This document shows, in pieces, positions 1 to 11,037 of a stretch of DNA of 64,000 nt; positions within the stretch are counted from its first letter, which is position 1; every line of letters starts with the position of its first letter. The translations under genes and the position numbers were made by a program. Source of the DNA: Siphonodentalium dalli (taxonomy: Eukaryota; Mollusca; Scaphopoda; Gadilida; Siphonodentaliidae); the NCBI GenBank assembly GCA_032622095.1, contig CP136061.1, positions 259,504,077 through 259,568,076 of the forward strand, given 5' to 3'. The notes under the pieces are model-generated. The model saw only the letters and a list, made by a program, of their open reading frames with translations, was not told the origin of the DNA and ran no database searches.

Positions 1-339
1 CAGGGAATCTTACGTTTTCATGGGCATCAAAATTATTACTATGAATACTTGGTGATAGTTTTGAGTTATAGCATGCCCCTAAGGTTTTATCCAGTTTGTT
101 TTTAAATTTGCTATAGCATGCTTAAGCATACCCAAAAAAAATTCAACCCAAAAACAAAAAACCCCAAAAAAACAAAACAAAAACCAACAAAATTTTATTT
201 TTTTATGGCGGATTTTACAGACCGTAAATTAGGGCCGATGAGATCGGCCCTGGCACTGAAAGGGTTAAGAGATGGACACGTCTTCTTCACTGTAAATACC
301 CAATATAGTATACAAGTCATGTAGCTATACATAATTATG
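1..339. other. AT-rich non-coding stretch with one small hairpin
   Basis: No gene seen. Positions 231-251 form a hairpin with 9-bp arms (AGGGCCGAT / ATCGGCCCT) around a GAG loop. Seventeen bases on is GGCACTGAAAGGGTTAA, ending in TTAA at 265-268, which resembles the right end of a TTAA-specific (piggyBac-like) MITE. No matching left end is visible, so it could be a remnant. The A/C-rich stretch near 125-200 is low complexity. Confidence 0.3.
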
Positions 340-785
340 CTGTCCCAAATGTCTCTCGTGGAAATAATTTCATGAGCGGGAAATATAATTCATTCATTAG
401 ATCGGTCAGAAAAAGTTCAGTTTGACAGACATTAATTGCCCTGAAGTCTTCAATGTTATCACATGGGTCCAACTGGGTTCGCGACATTCATCACCATTCT
501 GTCGCCCGTTAATGGGAAAACAATTCCCGTTTCGTCGGTTGGTCACTATGCATTAACATTCTTACCTTTGAAGATCGCCTTTCTGCACACGATATGATAT
601 ATCAGTTGGCGTCCGCCTGGTCGCCAAAGCATGCATAACTCGTTCTTTATAACAAACAATGCAGTTGAAATCATCCATTAAACCAACATAACCTCACAAA
701 CCAAAAAGGAAACTTAAAGGCGCATTCAGGATTCCAGACGTCCAGTTACAACAACAACAACAACAACATCATTTAACGAAGTTTT
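340..785. repeat. Diverged direct duplication, copy 1
   Basis: Starts with CTGTCCCAAATGTCTCTCGT and shares ordered blocks with 894-1363: the CAGTTTGACAGAC block, the GTTAATGGG-AAACAATTCCCGT block, and a GGATTCCAGAC block followed by (CAA)n. Coding potential is absent. Copies differ by many small indels, so the duplication is old. Confidence 0.6.
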
Positions 786-893
786 CTGCTCTGTTCTTCT
801 GAATAAATGTCGCAAACCAAATATGGTATATAACATAGACTCGTGCATAATTATAAAAGAAACAATTGTGTTTCTTCGTCCTGACTAAATATA

Positions 894-1363
894 CTGTCCC
901 ATATGTCTCTCGTGAAAATACTTTTTATCGGTGGAAAATACAACTAATTTGGTCGGAAAATTTTCAGTTTGACAGACTGTATAGTCTTCAATGTATAGTC
1001 TTCGCCTGTTAATGTTAAACAATTCCCGTCTATAGTCGGCTGGCGATAATTAATCACCATTATGTCGCCCGTTAATGGGTAAACAATTCCCGTCTGGTCG
1101 CCTGGTCACCATGCGCTAATATCCATGTATACCTTTAAAGGTCGTCTTTCAACAAATTTAACGATACATCATTCGTCGTCAGAGCAGTGATCAATTAAAG
1201 CGTACGTTACTCCTTCTTGATGACAAATATTGCAGTACCAATCATCCATTAAACGACAATATAACCTCACCAACCAACAATACCACACTTGGAAATTTAA
1301 GATGCATTCCGGATTCCAGACCTCAATTTACAACAGCAACATAAAAATCTAATTTGACAAAGT
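894..1363. repeat. Diverged direct duplication, copy 2
   Basis: Second copy of the 340-785 unit, about 554 bp downstream in the same orientation. It carries an extra internal repeat of the AATTCCCGTCT / GTCGCCCGTTAATGGG segment (around 1005-1110). It also keeps the GGATTCCAGAC plus ACAACAGCAACA tail. The remaining 1364-1440 shows no gene; 1388-1425 resembles the 16370-16400 region of a foldback element (ATAATGCCAATAT ... TATTTCGCAC). Confidence 0.55.
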
Positions 1364-1440
1364 GTAGAGCGTATTTGAGTTTTCAAATAATGCCAATATA
1401 TATTAGCCTATTTCGCACTGGTAGTGGGAAGTGTCTATTC

Positions 1441-1496
1441 GCCATCGGATGGCAAATAGCGATTCTACCGATATGCGCTATTTGCCATCCGATGGT
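1441..1496. repeat. Short inverted repeat beside the satellite
   Basis: Arms of 20-21 bp, GCCATCGGATGGCAAATAGC at 1441 and its near-perfect complement at 1476-1496, separated by a 14-bp loop. The string GATGGCAAATA also occurs in every monomer of the adjacent 165-bp satellite, so this hairpin may share ancestry with it; the overlap is short and could be chance. Confidence 0.7.
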
Positions 1497-1575
1497 ATTT
1501 TAAATAAAAGAAAACATATCATATCATCACAATACGCTATTATAACGAGGATTCCTACCGCCTTCGTGATCATTA

Positions 1576-4398
1576 GGCCCAGTTGACCGTCGGTTGACCA
1601 CCTACAGATATCATGGGGGGATGGCAAATAAGAAATCGACAAATTTTGAAGGAAATTTCGTATAGTTTGAACATTTAGTGGCACAAGCTGTCGCTATATG
1701 GCCACATAATCATCATTTGTACCCGCCTTACTGAAAACCCGGAACTAAATGTTCAAACTATACGAAATTTCCTTCAAAATTTGTCGATTTCTTATTTGCC
1801 ATCCCCCCATGATATCTGTAGGTGGTCAACCGACGGTCAACTGGTCCGGGTTTTCAGTAAGGCGGGTACAAATGATGATTATGTGGCCATATAGCGACAG
1901 CTTGTGCCACTAAATGTTCAAACTATACGAAATTTCCTTCAAAATTTGTCGATTTCTTATTTGCCATCCCCCCATGATATCTGTAGGTGGTCAACCGACG
2001 GTCAACCGAAGGAAATTTCGTATAGTTTGAACATTTAGTGGCACAAGCTGTCGCTATATGGCCACATAATCATCATTTGTACCCGCCTTACTGAAAACCC
2101 GGACCAGTTGACCGTCGGTTGACCACCTACAGATATCATGGGGGGATGGCAAATAAGAAATCGACAAATTTTGAAGGAAATTTCGTATAGTTTGAACATT
2201 TAGTGGCACAAGCTGTCGCTATATGGCCACATAATCATCATTTGTACCCGCCTTACTGAAAACCCGGACCAGTTGACCGTCGGTTGACCACCCACAGATA
2301 TCCTGGGGGCATGGCAAATAAGGAATCGACAAATTTTGAAGGAAATTTCGTATAGTTTGAACATTTAGTGGCACAAGCTGTCGCTATATGGCCACATAAT
2401 CATCATTTGTACCCGCCTTACTGAAAACCCGGACCAGTTGACCGTCGGTTGACCACCTACATATATCATGGGGGGATGGCAAATAAGATATCGACAAATT
2501 TTGAAGGAAATTTCGTATAGTTTGAACATTTAGTGGCACAAGCTGTCGCTATATGGCCACATAATCATCATTTGTACCCGCCTTACTGAAAACCCGGACC
2601 AGTTGACCGTCGGTTGACCACCTACAGATATCATGGGGGGGGGGGGGGATGGCAAATAAGAAATCGACAAATTTTGAAGGAAATTTCGTATAGTTTGAAC
2701 ATTTAGTGGCACAAGCTGTCGCTATATGGCCACATAATCATCATTTGTACCCGCCTTACTGAAAACCCGGACCAGTTGACCGTCGGTTGACCACCTACAT
2801 ATATCATGGGGGGATGGCAAATAAGAAATCGACAAATTTTGAAGGAAATTTCGTATAGTTTGAACATTTAGTGGCACAAGCTGTCGCTATATGGCCACAT
2901 AATCATCATTTGTACCCGCCTTACTGAAAACCCGGACCAGTTGACCGTCGGTTGACCACCTACAGATATCATGGGGGATGGCAAACAAGAAATCGACAAA
3001 TTTTGAAGGAAATTTCGTATAGTTTGAACATTTAGTGGCACAAGCTGTCGCTATATGGCCACCTAATCATCATTTGTACCCACCTTACTGAAAACCCGGA
3101 CCAGTTGACCGTCGGTTGACCACCTACAGATATCATGGGGGGATGGCAAATAAGAAATCGACAAATTTTGAAGGAAATTTCGTATAGTTTGAACATTTAG
3201 TGACACAAGCTGTCGCTATATGGCCACAAAATCATCATTTGTACCCGCCTTACTGAAAACCCGGACCAGTTGACCGTCGGTTCACCACCTACAGATATCA
3301 TGGGGGGATGGCAAATAAGAAATCGACAAATTTTGAAGGAAATTTCGTATAGTTTGAACATTTAGTGGCACAAGCTGTCGCTATATGGCCACATAATCAT
3401 CATTTGTACCCGCCTTACTGAAAACCCGGACCAGTTGACCGTCGGTTGACCACCCACAGATATCCTGGGGGGATGGCAAATAAGGAATCGACACATTTTG
3501 AAGGAAATTTCGTATAGTTTGAACATTTAGTGGCACAAGCTGTCGCTATATGGCCACATAATCATCATTTGTACCCGCATTACCGAAAACCCGGACCAGT
3601 TGACCGTCGGTTGACCACCTACAGATATCCTGGGGGGGATGGCAAATAAGGAATCGACAAATTTTGAAGGAAATTTCGTATAGTTTGAACATTAGTGGCA
3701 CAAGCTGTCGCTATATGGCCACATAATCATCATTTGTACCCGCCTTACTGAAAACCCGGACCAGTTGACCGTCAGTTGACCACCTACATATATCCTGGGG
3801 GGATGGCAAATAAGGAATCGACAAATTTTGAAGGAAATTTCGTATAGTTTGAACATTTAGTGGCACAAGCTGTCGCTATATGGCCACATAATCATCATTT
3901 GTACCCGCCTTACTGAAAACCCGGACCAGTTGACCGTCGGTTGACCACCTACTGATATCATGGGGGGTGGCAAATAAGAAATCGACAAATTTTGAAGGAA
4001 ATTTCGTATAGTTTGAACATTTAGTGGCACAAGCTGTCGCTATATGGCCACATAATCATCATTTGTACCCGCCTTACTGAAAACCCGGACCAGTTGACCG
4101 TCGGTTGACCACCTACAGATATCATGGGGGGATGGCAAATAAGAAATCGACAAATTTTGAAGGAAATTTCGTATAGTTTGAACATTTAGTGGCACAAGCT
4201 GTCGCTATATGGCCACATAATCATCATTTGTACCCGCCTTACTGAAAACCCGGACCAGTTGACCGTCGGTTGACCACCTACAGATATCATGGGGGGATGG
4301 CAAATAAGAAATCGACAAATTTTGAAGGAAATTTCGTATAGTTTGAACATTTAGTGGCACAAGCTGTCGCTATATGGCCACATAATCATCATTTGTAC
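1576..4398. repeat. 165-bp satellite array with internal inverted block
   Basis: The monomer is 165 bp: successive GACCAGTTGACCGTCGG starts fall at 2102, 2267 and 2432. It includes TGACCACCTACAGATATC, a G6-12 tract followed by ATGGCAAATAAG, GAAATTTCGTATAGTTTGAA, and AGCTGTCGCTATATGGCCAC. About one forward copy (1576-1742) is followed by about 1.6 copies in reverse (1743-2007), then about 14.5 forward copies (2008-4398). Most monomers differ at only a few positions; G-tract length varies. The array ends abruptly mid-monomer at ATTTGTAC. Many mollusc satellites near this length sit inside non-autonomous Helitron-like elements; no such termini were recognised here. Open frames in the array are repeat artefacts. 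Confidence 0.95.
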
Positions 4399-4616
4399 GA
4401 AGAAAAGAGAGAAAAAAATCGTTAGGAAACTACATTGTACATATATATGCATATATGTTATTCATATAATAGATATATAGTTAATTGTCAAATTATGTGT
4501 ATTTTATTTTATTCATGTATGCAACTGCCCACTTGGGTGTATTTTGCATTAAATATTATCTTATCTTATCTCATGCCACACAATAATTTACGCTATATAT
4601 AGTTAAGTCAAAGAAC
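4399..4616. other. AT-rich segment, possible retroelement 3' end
   Basis: No gene. The segment GCAACTGCCCACTTGGGTGT near 4520 is followed by TTTTGCATTAAATATTATCT and a short (TATCT)n run. Simple-repeat tails like this are usual at 3' ends of some non-LTR elements, but no coding part is attached, so the identification is weak. Confidence 0.25.
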
Positions 4617-4639
4617 AAACTGGCCCGAATATCAATTCA

Positions 4640-4755
4640 ATATCTAATGTGGTATATGAATACAGAGAGTTCATTGTTAATCTATATATACGATATGAAT
4701 AAAGAGCGTTCATTGTTAAACTATATCTAATGTGATATGAATAAAGAGCGTTTTC
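4640..4755. repeat. Three short tandem units with AATAAAGAGCG
   Basis: GAATA(A/C)AGAG(C/A)GTT recurs at about 4658, 4697 and 4739 with ATATCTAATGTG-ATATG between. The complementary motif AACGCTCTTT(A) appears at 12763, 18462, 19112, 22386, 22458 and 25989, mostly in Helitron-like sequence, so this may be a fragment of the same family. Confidence 0.5.
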
Positions 4756-4964
4756 ATCACTAATGCGCGAAAATTGAAAACAGCTTCACCAGAAGTTGCT
4801 TCGACTTCGGTATGTTTTTTTTCTTCAGAGAATTGATTTGTGTATCATGCAGTATTTCGTTTCTTCGTAGAACTATATCAGTGAATTATTCGTTATACCA
4901 TGTTGATTTGGTACTAAGTTACCCATGCATGTTCGCAAACTAGGTATTGTGTTACCCAGGTTCG

Positions 4965-5463
4965 TAGATCATGCCATGAATCTCTACTCTGGCTAACGCC
5001 CGTAGAGATCATATTTCACCAGTACAAAACTTGGGATATTTTTGACAGGGAACCTTATAAATTCGAAAAAAATAACTCGGGGAATATTTTTCTTAATTAT
5101 TAGCTCTTACTTAATAATGAACTTCATTGCAGGTGGAAGTCTCAACTCGAAATTGAATGTTTTTCTGTGACTTTTGTGAGCCGATATCGCGATAAACATT
5201 GACTTAATTACCCATGAGAAATTCCGTAATTGTACGCGACGCAAAGCAAAATCGCTCACAAAGTCACTTAAATCATGAAATTTCGAGTTAGGACCTTAAC
5301 CTATACAGTGAAGTACATTATTAAGGAACAGATAAAAACAAAGAAATATATTCCCCGCGTTATTTTTTCGACTGTCAAATCTTCAAAAAGTTCCCAGGTT
5401 TTGTACTGGCGGAATATGACTCTACGGGCGTCAGCCAGCGCAGAGATGCATGGCATTAATTAC
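4965..5463. mobile_element. Foldback MITE family A, copy 1
   Basis: Long imperfect terminal inverted repeats. The left end TAGATCATGCCATGAATCTC is mirrored by GAGATGCATGGCATTAAT on the right. Shared interior blocks on both arms are the TTCACCAGTACAAAAC block, the GGGAATAT-TTTCTTA block and the CTCAACTCGAAAT block. Flanks TTACCCAGG (left) and TTACCAGG (right) look like a degraded 9-bp TSD. No transposase is encoded. Copies 2-4 are at 13729, 27850 and 30716. The 75-codon ORF here is arm sequence, not a gene. Confidence 0.85.
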
Positions 5464-6477
5464 CAGGAAGGTGATTTGAATGTATCAGTTGTTGTAAATT
5501 GACGAATATTTATGGTATTTTAAAAATGATGTTTTTTATTTCCCTGCCTTTCTTAAATTTAGCTATATGGGTGAATAAGTGTCTCATTGCGACTGTATAT
5601 ATTGGAAACACCAACCTGTTATTGACGTCGCCATTCCAACCTGGGTCAACAGCCATGCAACCTCGTTAAAATATCAGTTTTGATTTTAAACAGTATTTAT
5701 TCCATGTAATTTAATTATATACAGTTACAAATATGGGATGAAGCACGAATATATGGATCAGATCCCACAGCAAGCGTGTGTGCCGATATGAAACGTTACC
5801 GCGGGGGGGGGGGGCAAATAAATTCCGGGCACGTATGCCGGGGTGGGTGGGTGGTCGATGCGACAACAAACAATTTTTTTCCGCTGCAAGTCTTTATGCA
5901 TGTTTTTGCAAAGAGTTTGGCTTAAAACACATTAGAATGTCAATATTAACATAAATGAAAAATTTCATGATGATCAGACAAACACTATATATAGCCTGTA
6001 GCCCATGCTAATTGATTGAATTTTGAAATCCAAGATGGCCGCTGGCAGCCATGTTTTTTTTGGCCGAATGACCCAAAAATGACTCGTTCCTATTTACATG
6101 TCAATGTTAACATCCATGACAAATAGTATGCACATAAATTCATATACAGCTGTTTACAGTGAAGTTTCCACCGCAAATCTCTGTTTTATATAGTGTTAAA
6201 AGGGGATGGGTGTCCAAAAATGGTCGGAAAAAAACTGCCGAAAACCGAAAAAAAATTGGACGCGGGGGTGGGTGTGTCCCATCAAGGGTCGAAAGGAAAA
6301 AGGTTTCCGTGGATGAACTTGCCCACCGGTTCACCACGCGGCAGCAGTCCTATCCAAAGGCCAGTCTTATATATGGTGTCTTGATGCGGAGAAGCGGCTA
6401 CTAGTATAGGGTCCCCGTTCTGGGGGGGGAGGTGTCGTGTCCACATTGGAATTTCCAACTGCACCCCCCCCCCCGTC
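5464..6477. other. Non-coding stretch with poly-G and poly-C tracts
   Basis: No gene, known repeat or splice-bounded ORF recognised. Homopurine/homopyrimidine tracts occur at about 5803-5813 (G), 6423-6431 (G) and 6464-6474 (C). The short overlapping ORFs at 6140-6576 on both strands are low-complexity artefacts. Confidence 0.5.
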
Positions 6478-6800
6478 TTGAACCTTGAACCAGACTAAAC
6501 TCGCTGGTTTGCCGATTTTCATTTGCACCCCGCCCCTTGTGTTGGAACTGTCCAACTGGGACTTCAAGCTTTCCAACTGTCTGTTAGAACAATTTCCAAC
6601 AAATGGCCGGTTCAGACCACAATTTTGACCAAAAAGTAGAAAAATCTACTGTTGTTCTAAAAAACAACACATTCCCCACTAATTACTGGTTGGGAAATCA
6701 AACAATGGGAACATTTGCAACCTATATTTAGTGTAAATTTTTCAATTAATGTTGTGTCAGACATGACATTTCCGTCTGTTGAAAATGTTGACCCCTCCCC
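6478..6800. repeat. Dispersed repeat family B, copy 1
   Basis: Shares ordered blocks with 54393-54670: GTCCAACTG, AAAAACAACACATT, TACTGGTTGG-AATATCAAAC and GTTGTGTCAG. The copies are clearly diverged. A GTGCAGTTGGAATTTTCC phrase with G/C tracts recurs at 16848 and 55078 (diverged), so the family has more fragments here. No coding capacity seen. Confidence 0.55.
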
Positions 6801-7401
6801 CTGTCACCACGTCCCTATTTTGATGATATCAGTTGATGGCGAGGATGTTAAGACAAGATAATTACATAATAGATAGATCTTTATGTGCGCGTGGTGGGAA
6901 GGGGAAGAATAGGGAGATAACAAAGCAACGTAAAGGGCGTGCAGAAATCGCGCTCAATTCAATTTATTTCTCTGATAAGAAAATGAAGATATTACTGATA
7001 TGAGTGGGGGGCATAGTTACAAATTAAAATAGTACAGTGTATATTTAAGGGGCTGTGCAGGGTGACATTGGTCATGTGTGATTAGTGATATTGAGCTTAT
7101 ACTGAGCTGCCATAGAGGTCATAGAGTGCAGCTATAGGCAAACACTATTACATCTGTTTTTGGGATCATTCTTTATTAAGTGTTGGTACATGTGTAAACA
7201 ACACTGGGCAAATAACAGTTAGGAAACCATAAATATGATACATGATCCCGAGACTCCTTGTACATCTTAGCATATTATGTAATTTTGTTCTTGTATACTA
7301 TATTATCACATGTTTTGTATACCATTATCCATTGTTTTAGCAAACTGTCCTCGTGTGGATGTTTTTCGCCAATAAATCATTATCTATCTATCTGTATATT
7401 G
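6801..7401. other. Non-coding stretch
   Basis: Nothing recognised except a short (TATC)n run just before 7401. No ORF with splice context. Confidence 0.5.
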
Positions 7402-7689
7402 TTAACCCTTTACCCAACAGAAGGGCCCTGTGCCAATGCATTCTCTTATATATGCGAGTCGACCATAGGTCGCCTCGCATATATAAGAGAATGCATTGGC
7501 TTAACACATTAAAAATTATAAAATTGTTAAAGAATGTAAGAAAAAATGGTAAAAAGTGTTAATTTTGTTTAGGCCAATGCATTCTCTTATATATGCGAGG
7601 CGACCTATGGTCGACTCGCATATATAAGAGAATGCATTGGCACAGGGCATAACTGTAACCATCACAATGTTTGTTGGGTAAAGGGTTAA
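7402..7689. mobile_element. piggyBac-like twin-hairpin MITE, short form (C1)
   Basis: Flanked by TTAA on both sides, with terminal inverted repeat CCCTTTACCCAACA / TGTTGGGTAAAGGG. TTAA target and C-rich termini are the signature of piggyBac-type elements; no transposase is present. Inside are two 69-bp hairpins (7432-7500 and 7573-7641), each with 27-bp perfect arms starting GCCAATGCATTCTC and an inner CGACC/GGTCG stem. The two hairpins are inverted relative to each other. Compared with 58993-59394 this copy lacks about 114 bp near its right end. Confidence 0.9.
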
Positions 7690-7821
7690 AGGGGATTTAC
7701 TTGTTTGTCCGAAAATGTAGCCTCAAGAGTTCCGGACCTTTTTTATAAAGATTGAGAAATTCGTGGTAATTTTCTGTTGCGACTAGCTACTATAGCTTGT
7801 GAGCGTTTGGACGAATAGAAT

Positions 7822-8000
7822 GAAGGGTCAATGGGAGGTTCCAGCTGATGTTACCGATTTAAATATAGTTTCCTCCTTTACAGATTTAAGAGGTGGGTTC
7901 GTTCTTCCATGTGGTATCGGAGACTCTGTAAAATAAGCCCTGATGGCCATCTTCTTATAAACATTACTCAACAGTTTATCCCGCAGAATGCCACGATATG
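7822..8000. repeat. Direct repeat, copy 1
   Basis: Shares GAAGGGTCAATGGGAGGTTC, CATGTGGTATCGGA-like and CTGATGGCCATCTTCTTATA with 8444-8608, about 620 bp away in the same orientation. Identity is roughly 85 percent by eye. No protein recognised. 7690-7821 holds nothing I recognise. Confidence 0.75.
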
Positions 8001-8443
8001 ATTTGAGAGACACAAGAAATCCGACATCGAATACGATAGTTTGCCTGAAAAAAACGTCAATGGGGGGGAGTTTATGTTCATATCCATATTTGCGAAATTC
8101 CTTCTAAGTCCCCCTCTGAATGGTTGAGTCTGGTTGGAGAATAGTATATTGAACAATACTGAGTACCCTTTTGCATACATTTTCGGCTGAACAATTGTTA
8201 CAGCATCCAATTATTTCCATGATTGTGAACAGATTTTAAGTTTCTTTTTGTATATATGGAAAAAATGAAAGCTCAACTCGGATTTTAGGGGACTTTTCAT
8301 GACGCATCCGTGATGTTATGACCTAAGTAATACAGAAAAATTAGCTTTCCCCGATTTATTTCCTTACTTTTCCCATTTCACGCCTAATAATGTACCTGGA
8401 CTAGTAAAGTGTGTGCAGAAATCGCTCTCAGGAAGAATACCAA

Positions 8444-8608
8444 GAAGGGTCAATGGGAGGTTCCAGCCGATGCATGCTGCCGATTAAATATAGTTTGTGG
8501 GTGGGTTCGTTCCTTCACGTGGTATCGGATATTCTGTAAAATAAACCCTGATGGCCATCTTCTTATAAACATTACTCAACAGTTTATCCCACATAATGCC
8601 ACGATATT
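8444..8608. repeat. Direct repeat, copy 2
   Basis: Second copy of 7822-8000 with a short deletion and small indels. The 94-codon ORF covering it (8409-8693) is not supported: the matching copy 1 does not keep the same open frame. 8001-8443 and 8609-8951 show no gene. Confidence 0.7.
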
Positions 8609-8951
8609 CGAAGCACATGTTGAACAAAGTGCACGGAAGACGCTTCTTTATAAACATAAGCACACATGGTGGTTATTGGTGGGGGGCTCTTGATAGATCT
8701 GTCTCTCCGATCTCGGTCTACACATGTTGAGGTGACGGGTGTGTGATCCACATTTGTCACCGCGTCTTGCTTCACCTGCCCCGGGCAATCGGTGTGTCAA
8801 TCACAGGTACTTGATGCTTCGTCGGAAGGCTGGGCACAGCAGGCCTAGTTTATATTAACAAGCCATTCATACGTTTACGCTCACAAAACATTTACAATAG
8901 GATATGTTCACATCGGATATATTTTCAAAGGTAAGCATTTTTATACTTATG

Positions 8952-9053
8952 TTACATTTTGTCATCACATTATTCGCATGGCTATAAGGTTATATCCGGT
9001 GGAAACTTCGGGTTGACGAAGTTCAAGCTCATATCTTCACCCCTGGTCAAGTG
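8952..9053. repeat. About 100-bp dispersed repeat, copy 1 of 3
   Basis: Carries TTACATTTTGTCATCACATT, ATCCGGTG-AAACTTCGGGTTGACGAAG and TCTTCACCCCTGGTCAA. Copies 2 and 3 are at 9533-9633 and 9988-10059. Confidence 0.75.
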
Positions 9054-9532
9054 CTCATGCTAATGATACGACATTGTTTATTGCAAATTAAGACGCCTTG
9101 TATGGCAGATCAACTTACAATCATAAAATATGGTCGAAAATAAAGATAACACGATGTGTTTGATTTGAGCGAAATAATAAGTTTCTAATGCATATGTGTG
9201 TTATCTCAAACATTTCACAAAGAACTACCAAATGTAGGAATGTCAAAAATATCCATTCGTTTATTGGATTTTAATTGAATTGGTAATTTCAATTAGTGTA
9301 TTGGATGTTCATGTATATATACAAATTGTTATCATTTGGAATGTGTGTTGTTTATGATATGATGATGGTGGATCCTGCTGAATTTCCACGATGATGTTTT
9401 AAGAGAAAGTATCGTATTTTTTCTAAAGTTGTCATTTTCGCGGTATTCGGATAATCCTAACATATCCAACAAAAGCCTTTACGTGTATGAAACATTTGAA
9501 ACATATATTGCGAAATAATTCAATACTGGTTG

Positions 9533-9633
9533 CTACATTTTGTCATCACATTATTCACATGGTTATAAGGTTCTATCCGGTGAACACTTCGGGTTGACGA
9601 AGTTCAGACTCATACCTTCACCCTGGTCAATTG
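9533..9633. repeat. About 100-bp dispersed repeat, copy 2 of 3
   Basis: Same orientation as copy 1 and very similar, with CACTTCGGGTTGACGAAGTT and CCTTCACCCTGGTCAA. The 9054-9532 interval between them has no recognisable feature. Confidence 0.75.
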
Positions 9634-9670
9634 TTGATGGTGGCGTAGTCGTACGGGCGCCCGAACTTTT

Positions 9671-9686
9671 GGGGGGGGGGGGGGGG
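9671..9686. repeat. Poly-G tract (16 G)
   Basis: Uninterrupted run of 16 G followed by CTGAGAC. One of about ten G or C runs of ten or more bases in the window. Confidence 0.95.
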
Positions 9687-9987
9687 CTGAGACTTTTTGC
9701 CAGAATTTTGTTTACATGATATACTCATGGTTATGACACAATTTTTTTTTTGCAGAATATACCTTGTATATACACATAAATATAACAAAATAGATTCAAA
9801 TTAACCTTAAATACGTATAATTCTGGCAGAAATGTAAAAAATACTGTAATTTGCCACAATTTCCTCCTGAAATACCATTCAATTTGACAGAAAATTGCCT
9901 GAATTTTACCGAAAATTCCCTGAATTTTGAGCATACAAAACGCTTGGGGATTGCAGCCCTCTCATTCCCTGGCCCGTACTTATATAA

Positions 9988-10059
9988 CATTTTGTCATGA
10001 CATTCGCATGGTTATAAATTTATCTCCGGCGAACTCCGATGAAATCTTGGGGTTGAAGT
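9988..10059. repeat. About 100-bp dispersed repeat, copy 3 of 3 (diverged)
   Basis: Recognisable by ACATTTTGTCATGACATTCG, CATGGTTATAA and a GGGGTTGAAGTTTCAGAC version of the block in copies 1 and 2; most diverged of the three. Confidence 0.55.
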
Positions 10060-10104
10060 TTCAGACGTACACATTCTTTCCTATCTTTCTTTTTTATTTC
10101 CTAC

Positions 10105-10321
10105 TACAGTAATTCCCAAAGTAATTGACCACTTAACCACAGCAGAATTATGGGTAATATTTCAGGATTTAGTCGGAAATATGGCTTGTTGCCATTTATC
10201 GGAAAGCTCTCGGCGAGAGCTTTCCGATGAATGGCAACAAGCCATATTTCCGTCTAAATTCTGAAAAATTACCCATAATTCTGCTGTGGTTAAGTGGTCA
10301 ATTACTTTGGGCATTACTGTA
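10105..10321. mobile_element. Mariner-like foldback MITE family D, copy 1
   Basis: Bounded by TA, with termini CAGTAATTCCCAAAGTAATT and its complement ending GGGCATTACTG. The arms meet in GAAAGCTCTCGGCGAGAGCTTTC, making an almost complete 217-bp palindrome with nearly no loop. TA target and CAGT-type ends fit Tc1/mariner derivation; no transposase remains. Other copies: 52601, 54125 and 62715. Confidence 0.85.
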
Positions 10322-10347
10322 CATGTAAATAGACCTGAACCGATGGG

Positions 10348-10748
10348 CCGGATTCGTCATCTCCAGGTTAAACCTTCGAGCATAAACCTGGTTTATACCT
10401 ACATTGATGGTCCATTAATTATCTCGAGTATAAACCTGGTTTATACCTACATTGATGGTCCATTAATTATCTCGAGTATAAACCTGGTTTATACTTACAT
10501 TGATGGTCCATTAATTATCTCGAGTATAAACCTGGTTTATACCTACATTGATGGTCCATTAATTATCTCGACGACAGACAAACTATTGCTAAACACTGGT
10601 CTGACTGGACCAGGTTTAAACCAGAGATGACGTGGGCCCTAACTTAGACCTGTGGTCGCGGGTTTAAACCACGTATTCAGCTGGAAAACTGCGGTTTAAA
10701 CCTAGATGTTTACGTAGAACAGGTTTAAACCGGAGATGACGAATCCGG
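10348..10748. mobile_element. Foldback element carrying a 48-bp minisatellite
   Basis: Ends are inverted repeats: GGATTCGTCATCTCC near 10350 and GGAGATGACGAATCC near 10733, with AGGTTTAAACC-like motifs just inside. Several GTTTAAAC palindromes lie in the right half (10655, 10693, 10724). The interior holds four 48-bp tandem units. No transposase. TSD not resolved. Confidence 0.65.
10377..10568. repeat. 48-bp minisatellite, four units
   Basis: Exactly 4 x 48 bp. Each unit begins CGAG(T/C)ATAAACCTGG, contains the near-palindrome ATAAACC-TGGTTTAT and ends CCATTAATTATCT. Because 48 is a multiple of three, one frame stays open and would encode a 16-residue repeat; there is no other evidence that it is translated. 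Confidence 0.95.
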
Positions 10749-10945
10749 TCATGAAGTTTGACCTTGGTGTGTTCCCATGCATTTCGTAATTTCATTTGAA
10801 TACCAAATGGGTTCCACCATGCAGTGGTTCCAATAAATTGTTTCTGAAACACCTCAGTCCGTGTTATGTATACCACCTTACACCCTCCATACTTCCATGC
10901 AAGGTCGAGAGAAAAAAATCGTGGACGACTGTTATTAATCTTCTA
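10749..10945. other. Non-coding spacer
   Basis: No feature recognised between the foldback element and the next hairpin. Confidence 0.5.
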
Positions 10946-11037
10946 TAGACCAAGTCTTCTCGGTCCACATCAGCTTGGGATATCGGTTGGGATGATGCTG
11001 TTTCGTCCTACCGATATCCCAAGCTGTTGTGGCTGAA
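10946..11037. mobile_element. Family E terminus or solo foldback
   Basis: TAGACCAAGTCTTCTCGG at 10946 matches the ends of the complete family E element (42618-43792: TAGTCCAAGTCTTCTTGT). A 17-bp inverted repeat CAGCTTGGGATATCGGT (10971-10987) / 11010-11026 forms a hairpin with a 22-bp loop. It may be an internally deleted copy in which the two ends are nearly joined. Confidence 0.6.

Noticed and set aside
10286-10630. 114-codon ORF with a 16-residue repeat
   Set aside because: Generated by the 48-bp minisatellite inside a foldback element; starts in MITE D arm sequence and has no independent coding support.
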